Origin: Hofstenia miamia
Taxonomy: Eukaryota > Xenacoelomorpha > Acoela
Assembly (NCBI GenBank): GCA_004352715.1
Contig: SCFE01000067.1
Coordinates: 724,596 to 788,595 of the forward strand
Length of the DNA stretch: 64,000 nt
Direction of reading: 5' to 3'
The position numbers and the translations under genes are program-made. Of this stretch, positions 1-10,999 are shown one piece after another. How positions within the stretch are numbered: position 1 is the first letter of the stretch; each line of letters begins with the position of its first letter. The notes beneath the pieces were generated by a model. The model ran no database searches. It had not been told where the DNA came from and worked only from the letters and a program-made list of their open reading frames with translations.

Positions 1-1180
1 GCAATGTGGAGTACACCATTACAGAAGAAGAAAGAGGAAGTGTAGATGATACCTACCCCGTGATTACTGACAATCTTTTGTCAACTTGCAAAACATGTTT
101 TTTGATTAATAAAGTGTTAGTTTCGCCTGGGTAGCGATATTACATTAGCAGTCCTTTCCCTCCTTTATGTCTTGCAATGTACAACCTTTCAACATCTCTA
201 TTTAAGTTGAACACTCTCTTTGCTGCTAGTATCTTCCTTGTCTCCCTGTCTAACTCCCTAAATTCATTCCTGCTGAATATCTCAACACTGGTATCGCCCA
301 TGTATTAATTGCTTTTATACTATTCTGTCCATTCAATGCTGACCTATCGTACATGTGAACAATCAATGCGGTCAGCATAAAACGAGGAATTAGGTCTGTA
401 GGTTGGCTATGAATTAAATACAATGTAATGACATTGGTAAACTTCCAATACAAACAAACTGTGAATTCTCCTACGAGGGCTAATGTAAACTTGATAATAT
501 AATAAAACGAACAACAAACGATAGGAAAGCTATAACAAAGAAAAACCCCTATCCTTACACATAACCTAAGAGCACATCAGGTAGACCAACAGCTACCTGC
601 CGCACAGCCGTGGGAATGGCGCTAGCAAATCATTATTGTTAATGTGCAAAATACACAGCCGTTGGAATGGTGATAACAATTCATTGCTAAGTGCTAAGCT
701 TGTTGACAATTTACTAAATCTTGATTCTTTTTCGTCTGCCGCCTTGCGCACGTCAGCATTAATTAGCTTTTTGCGACTTTGCCTTTTTACCAATTGTCAA
801 ATATCCATTTGTACTGCCAATTAATTAATAGAAAAATTACTGCTTATAAATTTACAAATAATTAACTAATCATAATCATGTGTTGTACAATTAATATTTA
901 TTTCAAAATTCAGTCTTAGTTCTTCCTTTGTTTCTCTCAATTTGACCACACATGATTTGAATTATGTTACATTCTTCTTCTTGCCTGAATTCCTTCTGCC
1001 TCTGCTCAGTCTCTATTTCTGGTCCAGCACTTCCCCATACATTCTCCCAGAACCTTACTGCGTCCTCGCCTGTTCTAGCTGTAGCCTTTTCTCCTGCCCT
1101 GGTCGTGAAGCATGTCCTATATAATATCATCCAAGAACCAACATCAGGACCAAAGCTGTCATATCCATTCATCGAAATTT
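1..1180 (-). pseudogene. R4/Dong-like LINE remnant (C-terminal half, broken)
   Basis: Three minus-strand pieces read as parts of a non-LTR retrotransposon polyprotein. At 453-250 the translation includes NSIKAINTWAIPVLRYSAG, the segment after the reverse transcriptase in R4/Dong/R2-type elements. A frame change near 270 continues with ELDRETRKI and then RLYIARHKGGKGLLM, ending near 143; this is the conserved 'LDR.TRK ... DVERLY ... KGG.GL' block of that family. At 1172-903 a third piece includes the motif FWENVWG, like the pre-RT linker of the same elements. The RT core that should lie between 903 and 453 is missing or unrecognisable, so the copy is deleted and frameshifted. Family assignment is from remembered motifs, not a search. 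A related RT fragment lies at 40133-40390. Confidence 0.72.
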
Positions 1181-1727
1181 TAGACCACGAGTACTCGTCT
1201 CTTCAGTAAGAATACAATGAAACAGCAACAAATGTGATTTCAATGACAGGAGAAAACCCAGAAAGGCGAGAAGACGTCCGATTCCTGTATGAACTGTTTC
1301 AGGCATTCCGCCACTATCAAATAAGTTTTGATAATTTTTTTACATTTAAATGATACGTTTATTAACTGATTGATGAATATATGAAATAATAAGCAAAAAG
1401 TAATCTTAATGAAAACAATAAACAATAACAATGAATGATGTATACTTTTTTTAATAAGAAATAGCCTAGATTTGAATGTCTGTAAAATAAACCTATAAAA
1501 ATGATTTTGAAAAAATATGGTTTTTCCTCTTTCAGAGAACTTCTGAATGACCTCAAATCATTTGGCGCATTTGATTAATTCATCAAAAATCTTGTTTTTC
1601 ACATTTTTCATTTCAATTGATGGGGGAACTTTTTTTTAATTTTTAGAAATGCTTTATATTTCTTTGGACCATACTAAAGTTAATCGGGTAGGACATGTGT
1701 CGTTGAAAACTAATTTTTGTCAAATCC

Positions 1728-1729
<2 letters not shown>
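1181..1729. other. No recognisable feature
   Basis: AT-rich sequence with only short chance open frames. I see no splice-bounded exon, repeat or element terminus here. Confidence 0.5.
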
Positions 1730-1762
<33 letters not shown>

Positions 1763-1924
1763 NNNNNNNNNNNNNNNNNNNNNNNNNNNNNNNNNNNNNN
1801 NNNNNNNNNNNNNNNNNNNNNNNNNNNNNNNNNNNNNNNNNNNNNNNNNNNNNNNNNNNNNNNNNNNNNNNNNNNNNNNNNNNNNNNNNNNNNNNNNNNN
1901 NNNNNNNNNNNTATATATATATAC
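1730..1924. repeat. (TA)n microsatellite interrupted by assembly gap
   Basis: A (TA)n tract at 1730-1761 is followed by N from 1763 to 1911 (149 bases), and TA repeats resume at 1912-1924. The gap is best explained as an unresolved TA tract. Apparent open frames across it are artefacts of the N run. Confidence 0.95.
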
Positions 1925-2915
1925 AGTTGAATACACATTTTCAACCTCATGTTCGAGCAGATTTGCGCGACAAATATTCCTCTACATTACGTTACAATAT
2001 TAGCAAAAAATGCAAGCTTTAAGATTCCTTTGCAATACGGGATCTGGTAGGATCATAATAGTGTACAATCTGAGTTAAAACAAATATTACATCACATATT
2101 GGACAAAGTAGGTTACTAGGTGAATATTGAAATGATTAAAAGTATGAGAATAATATATTCAGATAATCAAAAACCGAAAAAAAAATTTTAAAAATTTTAG
2201 CTAATAAAAGGTTAGGGCTTTCCACACTTGTCCATCGAACGATTCTTTTGTATCCAGATTCATTCTTATGGATCGATCGATGGGATTTCCAACGATCCAC
2301 GGATTATTGAAAAGACAACTAGCCAGTCTCAACAAAAAGCAATTATACTTCAACAGCAACATGAGCAAAATTAAATTTTCAACAAAATGAATAAGGCTCG
2401 CCAGTGCACCGTTCTAACTACAAAAATGGGGTATTTTCCTATACCGCGCTATTTTCGATAGCAATATGCAGAAATTTTGATAAATCTAAGAATAACTACA
2501 ATAAAGTTACTTACTTTTTGGTACGCTATGTTCTAATTTTACATCAATTTGCTTCGAATTTGATTTATAAAAAGAGAATGGAGTATACCCATCTACTGAC
2601 TTTATGGCAGTGATTTGCTAAGCGCTACTTATAGTATGTTGCATAAAATCCATAGCCATTTCGAAGACGAATTCGGCTTATCCCTAAAGATGTGTAGAAT
2701 TCATAACCTGAGAGGAGATTTAAAACACATCTTCATAATATTAAAAAATAATTTCTGTGGTGGTCTTTTTGAAATCACCAAAAAGAAAAATAATTCATTA
2801 CTTAATGTTCAATGATAGATTTGCCCATTTCTCGCGATCTAAAAATTTCATAGAAACGGTGTAAGTTGGCGTAGAAACATTCAAGAGATAATGATTTGAA
2901 TAACAAAATTTCAAA
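1925..2915. other. AT-rich stretch upstream of the hAT remnant
   Basis: No confident coding or RNA feature. It may contain the decayed N-terminal part of the hAT element that begins to be readable at 2916, but I could not recognise a BED zinc finger or terminal inverted repeat here. Confidence 0.4.
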
Positions 2916-3767
2916 TTGTTGGTAGTACAAGAGGTTCCAACTCGATGGTCGTCAACAATCAGAATGTTGAAAAGCGTGAAGCATTATTTGAACCAAATTG
3001 AACACGTGCTATTGAGAATGAAAAGAGTTAATCTTCTCCTTGAAGAAGACGATGTTGTCAAAATGAATGAACTTACTACATTTCTTGAACTCTTCTCAGA
3101 AGTGACTCGAGTTCTAGAAGGACAACGCTACGCTACATTTAATCTGGCTACGCTCTACCGAGAAGGGTTTTATGCTCATAAGTGGAATGACAGATTTCCA
3201 TCACTCTTCTTGCATTAGGCTGCTGCATTTCTTGATCCAAGCATGCGAAGTCTCAGTTGTTGCAAGACTTTTTGACATCCACATATACCAGTCCTTCCAT
3301 CTCTTTACGCAGTGTTGCCAATGATTTGGAGCTTACCTTGGATATTGATATTGGCATTTCAAGTCCACCTGTTGCTGGGCCTTCATCATCAAAGTCTACC
3401 AAAATGAACCCAGCCGACAGAAAATTGCAACTCTTTGAGAAACATACAAAGTTGTCCACTACTGTCGATAATGTGTTATTAGACAATGAGATATCTCGAT
3501 ATTGTTCAATGGCAAGCACTGATGAGGAAAAACGAATGCACACTTTCGATTGGTGGCGATCACATCAAGCAACAATTTCCAAGGCTGGTGATGTTTGCTA
3601 GAGCTGTCTTCCGTATCCCAGCAACAGCTGCTGCTTCTGAAAGAATTTGGTCCGCAGCAGGTCTTATTATCACTAGCAGACGCTCCTCGTTATCTCCGAC
3701 AACCTTTAAATACGCTTTGTTCATCCACGAAAACTGCAATTTTATTAAAACTTTATATTCGCTTTAA
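2916..3767 (+). pseudogene. hAT transposase, C-terminal half, decayed
   Basis: The first readable block (2916-3218) contains QEVPTRWSSTIRML, matching the 'D..TRW.ST..ML' motif of hAT/ZBED transposases. A TAG at 3216-3218 interrupts the frame just before AAAFLDPSMRSL, which resembles the hAT motif 'A.FLDPR.K.L'. A second frame (3257-3601) carries a variable linker ending FDWWRSHQ. Near 3565-3575 the frame shifts again into FPRLVMFARAVFRIPAT, followed by SERIWSAAGLIITSRRSSL and then FIHEN near 3735, the hAT C-terminal dimerisation domain. One stop and at least two frameshifts make this non-functional. The catalytic N-terminal region is not visible and no host gene role is implied. Class assignment is strong; subfamily was not attempted. 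Confidence 0.88.
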
Positions 3768-4159
3768 GCATTCTTATTTTGCTGAACTTTTTATGTTGGT
3801 TTGTTTATCTGTTTATTTCATTAAATTTTTTACTATCGACTACTAGTACCTATTAAATGAATGTTGTTTTTTCATTGTACCAAAACGTGAAGTCCAGGCC
3901 CTTTATTAGCTCTCCCATAGCTCTCGCTGAATTTCAAAAAATCGCTCACTAGCATGACACTTCCGAGAGATATGTTTACAATTATGCAAAGTTGGATAGG
4001 AATTCGAAAAAAAATTAGGCCTAGCTTCACACACAAACGGATTCATACACACAATGAACTCACCTTTATTAATATATATTTTTATGACCTACATGTATTT
4101 CTATTACTTCGGGTCGTTATATGTAGCCACAAGCTATGGCATGAACATTTTTTACGAAA
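3768..4159. other. No recognisable feature
   Basis: AT-rich flank between the hAT remnant and the GC-richer segment that begins near 4160. No hAT terminal inverted repeat was found. Confidence 0.4.
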
Positions 4160-4250
4160 ATTTTGAAGCAGCCAGTCACGCCACACCGATTCACGCCGCC
4201 GCCGCTGATGAATTTTAGAGCCCACGCGCCGCCGGTATACATTTTCAAAT
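4160..4250. other. GC-rich patch in AT-rich context
   Basis: About 90 bases dominated by GCCGCCGCCG and CGCGCCGCCGG, far more GC-rich than the surroundings. On the minus strand it falls in a short frame (4276-4082) with a basic, Arg-rich translation. I do not recognise the protein. The patch lies about 900 bases downstream, in the minus sense, of the promoter-like array at 5203-5262, so it may be part of one inserted element. Confidence 0.45.
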
Positions 4251-5000
4251 ACTTCTTTGGTTTGGGATTCAAACATATATTACACTTTGACAAAAAGTAA
4301 TTGCAAAATTAGTTAAAATATTTACAACTGTAGTTAGTTAAAAACATTGTAAGCAGTGTGCAATTCTAACTTATGTTAGAAAATTGCGTTGGCTAGGCGT
4401 TTATAGTTTTGGGGTTTGTATCTTTAAGAACGATTTATTTGTGCAGTCACGTACTAGTGGAATTTCTCCCAAAAAGATAATTTTTACCTAGCAATTTAAT
4501 TTTCCCGTACTGTCGAATTCTGGAAAAAACTATTCTGGCGACAGCTCTTATCTCTGACAATTTAACAAAAATAAGATTAAACTCCCTATGTTAATTTAAC
4601 TCTTATTAACACAACGTATTTTACTTAATCCACTAAAACTTTTAAGCAGAAATGTTTATTTTGTAACAGGCTAAAGAAAGTATCAAATTAGAATTTAACT
4701 AGCATGAAAACAACAATTTACCACAATTATTCAAAGAGCTTAAACAAACAATAAAATAAAGTGTTAAAGTAATTTAATATAACTTATATGTGGAAAACAA
4801 CTTATAAAAACGACTTTATTTTAACTTAATACTAGTTAATAATGACCAAAATGTGCAATACCAAACAAATATACAACAAACTTAGTAGGCCTAAGAATTT
4901 AGAAATTCGGAACTAACTTACTTAGAAATCTGACACCAAAACCTTCCTAACAACTTTGACTACCACTTTAACCAGTTTAAAGCAACCAATTTAACAGCAA

Positions 5001-5172
5001 AACTGACAGCGCTTCGTGATCACTTTTGGACTGCCTTTGAGCTAACCAACTAATGGACAGCACCACTGCCCAAATTCTCAGCAACTTGGAATAATACTTT
5101 GGGCGCAAAACTGGCAGCGTCTCGTGCTGACCTCTTCTCTTCTAAATGCAAGACTGGCAGCGTCTCGTGCTT
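5001..5172 (-). repeat. Three copies of a ~20 bp motif
   Basis: The motif CTGGCAGCGTCTCGTGCT occurs at 5111-5128 and again, nearly identically, at 5154-5171. A diverged form (CTGACAGCGCTTCGTGATC) lies at 5003-5021. On the minus strand these would fall just downstream of the predicted transcription start near 5177. Function unknown. Confidence 0.7.
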
Positions 5173-5176
5173 ACTC

Positions 5177-5262
5177 TTCTAATGACTCGTGTTTAGGTGT
5201 CCCTATTTATGCTCTTTCGTCCAGCTTCCTCTTGGCGATTGGCTGTGGTTCCCTTGACGTCA
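5177..5262 (-). promoter_or_regulatory. Minus-strand promoter-like array: CRE, CCAAT box, TATA-like box
   Basis: Reading the minus strand, a perfect cyclic-AMP-response palindrome TGACGTCA (5262-5255) is followed by AGCCAATC (5244-5237), then ATAAATAG (5210-5203). A start would be expected about 25-30 bases further, near 5177. Order and spacing are those of a compact Pol II promoter. No host exon is seen to the left, so an LTR-type or other transposon promoter is as likely as a gene promoter. I inferred this from motifs only. Confidence 0.5.
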
Positions 5263-5419
5263 TCTTTTGTCACTGACCTTCTGAATTTATTTGGGGCCAC
5301 CGATCACAACTTGAGGGAGGTCTCCTAAAATTTACGCTATCTGACTTTATGTTGCTAAATTTAGTTCCCAAAAGTCAAGCAGGGCGGTGTCTTCGTTTGA
5401 ACTAATTTCACTAGCAGCG

Positions 5420-7226
5420 AACTGGTACAGATTACTGATATCAAACCAGATTAAGTTTCAAATCTTAAAAGAAAAGTGCCCGATAACCTACTAAGATTAC
5501 ACAATATTCGAAACCTAATCATACTTTTTCAATAACTGAAATTAGTTTACAATTTCGGCAAATAAAATAATTTACATTTCCAATAATAAAATTTAAAAGC
5601 ACACACAAACATATAGAATGCCACCAAATTTTCTGACACTTATATCTATATATGCATACCAACAGCACTATGCCCCATTTATTTGATTGTGTAGCTTACA
5701 AATCTATCAATTTGTAGTAGTGCTACTCGTAGCATGCAAACCTCTAAAATTATGGCCATTTTTGTAAGATTGAAATAGAAAGCTATTCTAAACAACTACT
5801 AAATTTCTGAAGATCTTTTATTTTTATTAGTTATTATTTTGATGGATTCCACAAAATTCCTGAAAGAAATTTGTTTTTACTAGCCATTTTTTCAGTGGAT
5901 TCTACAAAAAATGATTTATTGAAACATTGAAGCATAAACTGCAATAACAAGAACAAAAAGTGTTATATTTTCGGTTTTATGTTTCTCGATGTTCTAAGTA
6001 TACGTAGTTTTTGATTTTGAAAAAAACTTTATCCTAAATTAACTAGCCTGATTAAACTGTCATGATCTCAAGTTTCTCATAGTATTTAACTAATTGTTTG
6101 AAGATAGAAGGCTAGAAGGCAAGGATTCTGCGGAGCCATTCAATATCATGGGATTCAATAGTTACAGTTCCATGGGATTGTTACTTGAGCTTAAATATTT
6201 CAGTATGACAGGAATTCTAAATGAAGCCCACTGATTTCAGTCATTACGTCTATTGCCAATTGTAAGATTTGTTACAATACCACATGGAGCCAAATACGGA
6301 ACCCAAAAATTTCATGAGGTAGCATGGGCCGGGATTGGGACCAAATCGGATGAGACCAAGTGGCACTGAGTTCATTAAATTCTGGTCATGAAGAATCCTT
6401 CAGAAGTATTTTCTGAAGATACGGTCCCAACACTCGTAATTGTTAAGTACAATAGCAAGTTTTATATCTGATTTATGCTTTTGGGTAAAAAAAATTGTTC
6501 ATTTACACCCATTTCCATTAAGAATTTTTCAAAATCTGTGATGGCTTCCTCAAAATATTATTAAACGCTTATAACTCATGAACTAATGAATTTATTTAAA
6601 ATTTTTTGAAAATTAGGTATGGCAAGAATTTGAATATATTTATAAAAGTAAAATTTCTGATTAAGAAAAAAAATCATATTTTTATATACTTCAAGCACAG
6701 AAATAATTCTTAACATTCAAAGTTTCTTAATAGGCTTTGATAAAATTGTTCAAAAATGTTGACAAAGCAGTTTGTTACTTTAAAGTGACGCTAGTAGAAG
6801 TAGGATTAAATGTTAAAACCTAAAGTGAAAGCATTCTACACAAAATTTCGCTTAGTGTTGTTATTGTAAGTTTACCTATAGTGATGATAGCCTAAAATCG
6901 AAACTTTGAGCATCTACAAATTTTTTTGATTTTTTATAGCTATGTTTGATGTACATTATGTACATGTATTTCGTGTAACACTAATCTTCAAGTAGATTTA
7001 TAGTAAAAACTACAAAACAGTGCATAAAATATTACACATAAAATTCTTTGCCTTCATCAATTTTAAGGAATTCCATTCGACTGTCATCTTCTGACATTGC
7101 ATTAATAATAATATAGTACTTATTTAGATTATATTGTAATGTAAGAAGATTAAATTGCTAACTTCAGAAGACGAATTAATGTTATTTACATATTTTACAA
7201 TGAATACAAGCAGTGCAGGGTAGTCA
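5420..7226. other. No confident feature
   Basis: AT-rich sequence without recognisable exon, RNA gene or element terminus. The stretch near 6480-6620 faintly resembles the repeat family described at 50104-50490 but is too diverged to call. Confidence 0.4.
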
Positions 7227-7234
7227 ATTATGGT

Positions 7235-7951
7235 TAAGGCACTAATTTAAATGCTTAAAAATATCCCGAAATATTCTTAATCAAATAATGTGCCGAAATT
7301 TCAAAAGTATGCTTTATGTTATGCTTAAAAACTAAATTAAAGAAACACATCAATTACCCAGGTATACATTTTCATTCCAATAGACACATATATGTTGTTT
7401 CAAGTGATCAACCGTCATGAACATTTGATGTCGGCGCGAATTTGACCTACCTAAGCAATTCTGTATATAGGAACATTTCAACTATTAACATCAATTGCAT
7501 GGATTTTTTCTTCCTTATAACCTGAACAAAAATTCTCATGGATCGTAAATCGAGATGTCCTGTAAGGCATTCAGCTTTTCTTTGCACTGCTCCCCGTGTA
7601 TTACTTCTATGACATTATAGAGTATCTCAACTTGACTGCAAAGAAATAACTGCTCTTGCTTCAGGACGAAACTGAAAGATACCGTAATGAAACAATGCCT
7701 ACATTTGGTTGTCGTTCAGCAAAATTTGCTGAGCAAATACATAAGTTTTAAAATTTCCAATATTTGCGGGTCTTCAGTTTCGAGGTGTTGCAGGACCAAT
7801 AAAATTCAGTGAAATATTTGACATCTGTGACGTTCGCGTGTGAAATACGATGGAATATACGTGCTACCATAGAAATATAAGCTAAAGAAAACTGTGTCCT
7901 AATATGTGTACAAATATTCTTTATGCTTTAAGCATTTAAACCCTAGCTCTG
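7235..7951. mobile_element. Non-autonomous hAT-like element with 8 bp target-site duplication
   Basis: The 717 bp insert is bounded by a perfect 8 bp direct repeat, ATTATGGT, at 7227-7234 and 7952-7959, the duplication length expected of hAT transposons. The right end, read inward, is CAGAGCTAGGG followed by TTTAAATGCTTAAA. The left end starts TAAGGCACTAA and then reads TTTAAATGCTTAAA. The inner parts of the termini match exactly and the left outermost bases have diverged. No transposase frame lies inside, so it would depend on an autonomous relative. hAT assignment rests on the duplication length and the CAGAGCTAGGG-type terminus. Confidence 0.8.
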
Positions 7952-7959
7952 ATTATGGT

Positions 7960-9270
7960 TATGATGGTTGAAGCACGCTTTCTCATTGATTGACAAAACT
8001 TGTTGATTAATCTTCGGAAAACGAGACATAATTATTATTATATAGTTGTAAAACTTCTCAGTGATTTCAACAAAAAACTTAATTTTTTTATTGTTGGCTA
8101 TGGCAGTTTAAGTATGTTTCATTTTAATAGCAGTTGAAGGATTTCTTGTTACATCCAACAATTTTAATTAAATAACATTTAGCTATGGGCTTAGCATACG
8201 GGCCTATTTTCATAGGTAGGGGTTACGGGCCGAGCACGGGCCCTACCCTGGTATATATTTAATCTTCTATGTTAAGTAAGCGATTGGAACATTATTAAGA
8301 AAAATATATAATGGTTCAAATTTGCAAATATTGAAATTTTTTCACATAAACAAATTTATGGGTAGGTCCTGCTCATGTAATTACGAAGATATGTGTTAAA
8401 GCAAGTGCTTATGCCTGAATTACATGCAAATAGGATTTTTTTCTTTGAGAATGCGATTTTTGTAAAAATATTCGAATTATTTCCATACCTAGTATTCAGA
8501 TAATGAGGCGTAATAATGCCCGTGGGAACAACAACTGAAATATTTTGCTTTTTGAAGACAATATGTGTGAGTCCTGTACAAGCGTGTCTTGCGCAAAGTC
8601 AATTTGTTTCGCCGTAGGAGATAATTCTCCATCTTGTAGTGTTTTAGATTTTAAATATCTTCATTAGTCGTGAGTTCTAAAGTCCTTAAAAAATAAATTC
8701 ATTACAGATTTTGAAAAATTCCTAGTGGAAATTGCGTTAATAAAACTCGTCTAGAGATTTGGCTTTACTCAATTGGAAAATCACTGGGTTGCTGCAGAAG
8801 TCACTAGATGGCATTAAATCTTGATAGGATTTATAATCCTAAAAAATAAAATTTACTAAATTTCTCAATAAAAAATAACGAGTAGAAATTCGATGAAATG
8901 TTAAATGTTTATAGGAAACAATAATAAATGAGTTATACATCCAATTAAAACTACTCTTGATCCAGAGGCTGTCAAAGAGGTTGGAAAATCTATATGGAAA
9001 TGAAACTCCAAATTTCTAATTTAACATACCCGGAAAATTGTCGGAAATTTGGAAATACAATGGGAATATAAAATCATTAAACATTTTTGAAAAAATTATT
9101 GTGTAGGCTATTAAAAATATATTAAGAAAAATCCTTGCAGTAGGAGTATCGAAAGTAATGTTCGACTTAAGTAAAAATGTACTAGGAAAATGAATTTCTT
9201 CAATTATAAATTGTTTGATTTTGTACATCATTATATCATACAAATCACTATTAAATTAAGGAATTTGTTA
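7960..9270. other. No confident feature
   Basis: AT-rich sequence. A small GC-rich patch near 8196-8252 (motifs GGGTTACGGGCC and GGGCCCTACCCTGG) may be a transposon scrap. Nothing else is recognisable. Confidence 0.4.
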
Positions 9271-9280
9271 TTACTGCGCC

Positions 9281-9398
9281 ATTTTCACATTTAATTCAGA
9301 AATTTACGATTCATATTCAGATAAATTTACATTTGATATTCAGAAATCGTAAATAATTTTTTACATGTAAATCAAATTTCTGAATTAAGTGTGAAAAT
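9281..9398. repeat. Inverted repeat, 25 bp arms
   Basis: The left arm 9281-9305 (ATTTTCACATTTAATTCAG and on) is the near-perfect reverse complement of 9374-9398. A shorter nested inverted repeat (TACGATT / AATCGTA) lies inside. This could be a foldback mini-transposon or a hairpin. No target-site duplication was identified. Confidence 0.7.
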
Positions 9399-9808
9399 TG
9401 TACATTCTTTGCAGAAAAATCTAGACTAAGTTGTTTTAGTTAGTCAAATTATTTTTTTGAGACAAAGTTCAGTGTTTTTTAATCGAGAGACCCTGAAACT
9501 TAACCAAGCCTAGCACTTAAGAATTCTAGAGATTTGATCATATTGAAAAGTTATGTAGATTGTCTGCCATGTATCATTAAAAAAGTTTCTTGTATTAGGA
9601 GCAAATTGATTTTCTCCTGGCGGAATGCCGGTATAAACTTTTCATGTATGCTTTTTCGTGTTCACAAAGTTGGTTGAATAGTTTTCCCCTTGCATTGTAA
9701 CCAATGTTTTTGATTGAATTTCTCATTGCGAGTTTTTACTAAATGCATTAATTGAAAGTTTAAATAAGTAATTTTTGCTATCTGAGAGTGAATTAACTAA
9801 TATACCAT

Positions 9809-9839
9809 TATATATATATAAATATATTATCTATATATA

Positions 9840-9872
<33 letters not shown>
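9809..9872. repeat. (TA)n microsatellite, imperfect
   Basis: TA-rich tract with a few interruptions. It forms the left boundary of the decayed module-B copy (B0). Confidence 0.9.
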
Positions 9873-9875
<3 letters not shown>

Positions 9876-9877
<2 letters not shown>

Positions 9878-10845
9878 AGTTATGTATCAACACCGATTCT
9901 AATTTATTTATATGTATACATAATAGTATATATATTATATAATTGTTAATGTGCAATTTTAAAATGGTAGTAAATATTTTTTGCATATACGTTACACATT
10001 TGTGGCACTCAGTTTATATATTTGAAGCTTCTATCGTAAAAATGCTTTTCTTGCACTTTGCGACATTTCAAATTTATATAGGCCTATGCGATGTTGATAT
10101 GATCTATATTATCATTTGATTTATTCTCTATTGAATTTGATAATTTCATCTCTAATTTACATAGTTGTTGAAATTCAATTTAAAATGATTTATAATTACA
10201 TTGTAATTTTCAAAAAACGGCTCTAAAGGCATAATGACTTTTCACATAAATGGAATTTAAGCTGGAATCCACTGTAGCATACGCATTCTCTCAAAAAATA
10301 AATCTCACTCATTATAAATCCCCTCCCTAAAATTGGCGTAGATATTCACTCCAGCCGGATAAAATAATCTGATGCTGCTCTTAATCTTCTGAAGAAACGG
10401 ATCGCGTTCTTTTATTACTGTCGTTTTCCGCTACACTTTATCCAACTGTTTATGACACACGGCGTGCCCACATCATGGTGCAATGCGATTGGTCAACTGC
10501 ATCTCTCTGTTGGACGCTTGTCTTTCGGAAAACGCCAGATGCCTTATCCATTATTCATGTCAGAATTTAAACGCAACTTTTAGAGCATATAGATGCAATG
10601 TCCTCGTTTCTAGGGAGTTTATCTTTTATTGGCAAGAAGCTTCTTCGAACCAAGTCATTCTCTGACGTCAGTGATGACCTAACTATAAAAAGCAAATTCC
10701 ATAAGTAAGTTTCAAAAGAATGCAAGCATAATATAACTTTAATTATTAATTATTGAGTGAGCTGGGTTTGCACCAGATGGAATGGCGTATCATGGCTATA
10801 AGTAGACATAAATGTTTAAAATTTGTTTATTTCTTATTGAGCTCC
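9876..10845. repeat. Module B0: partial, decayed or recombined copy of module B
   Basis: Short blocks match module B (17759-18893) in the same order and orientation. One at about 9879-9909 contains TATGTATCAACACCGATTCT. One at about 9950-9982 contains GTGCAATTTTAAAATGGTAG. One at about 10754-10845 contains GAGTGAGCTGGGTTTGCACC and then TTATTGAGCTCC. The sequence between the second and third blocks is not module B and contains the promoter-like motifs at 10663-10690. B0 precedes A1 just as B1 precedes A2, so it marks the left end of the tandem array. Confidence 0.7.
10487..10715 (+). promoter_or_regulatory. Plus-strand promoter-like array: inverted CCAAT, CRE, TATA box
   Basis: An inverted CCAAT motif (GATTGG) at about 10488-10493 and another ATTGG near 10629 precede a perfect TGACGTCA palindrome near 10663. 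A TATAAAA box near 10684 follows, predicting a start near 10713. The stretch is less AT-rich than its surroundings. It is on the same strand as the SLC7A14-like gene but 24 kb upstream of its first recognised coding exon, so any link to that gene is speculative. Confidence 0.4.
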
Positions 10846-10957
10846 CTTATGTTTAAACACCTCTTATTAATTTTCATACCATATACATTATATTGTGAAT
10901 TTGCGTCATTAATGTTGTACGTGAACATTATGATGTGTCATATATTATTATAATCCA

Positions 10958-10959
<2 letters not shown>

Positions 10960-10995
<36 letters not shown>
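10960..10995. repeat. (TA)n microsatellite at the left joint of A1
   Basis: Uninterrupted TA tract immediately before module A1; the corresponding tract before A2 is at about 18909-18927. Confidence 0.95.

Positions 10996-10999
<4 letters not shown>

Noticed and set aside
1643-1950. Open frames over the first gap
   Set aside because: Products of the N run and TA repeat (Tyr-Ile strings).
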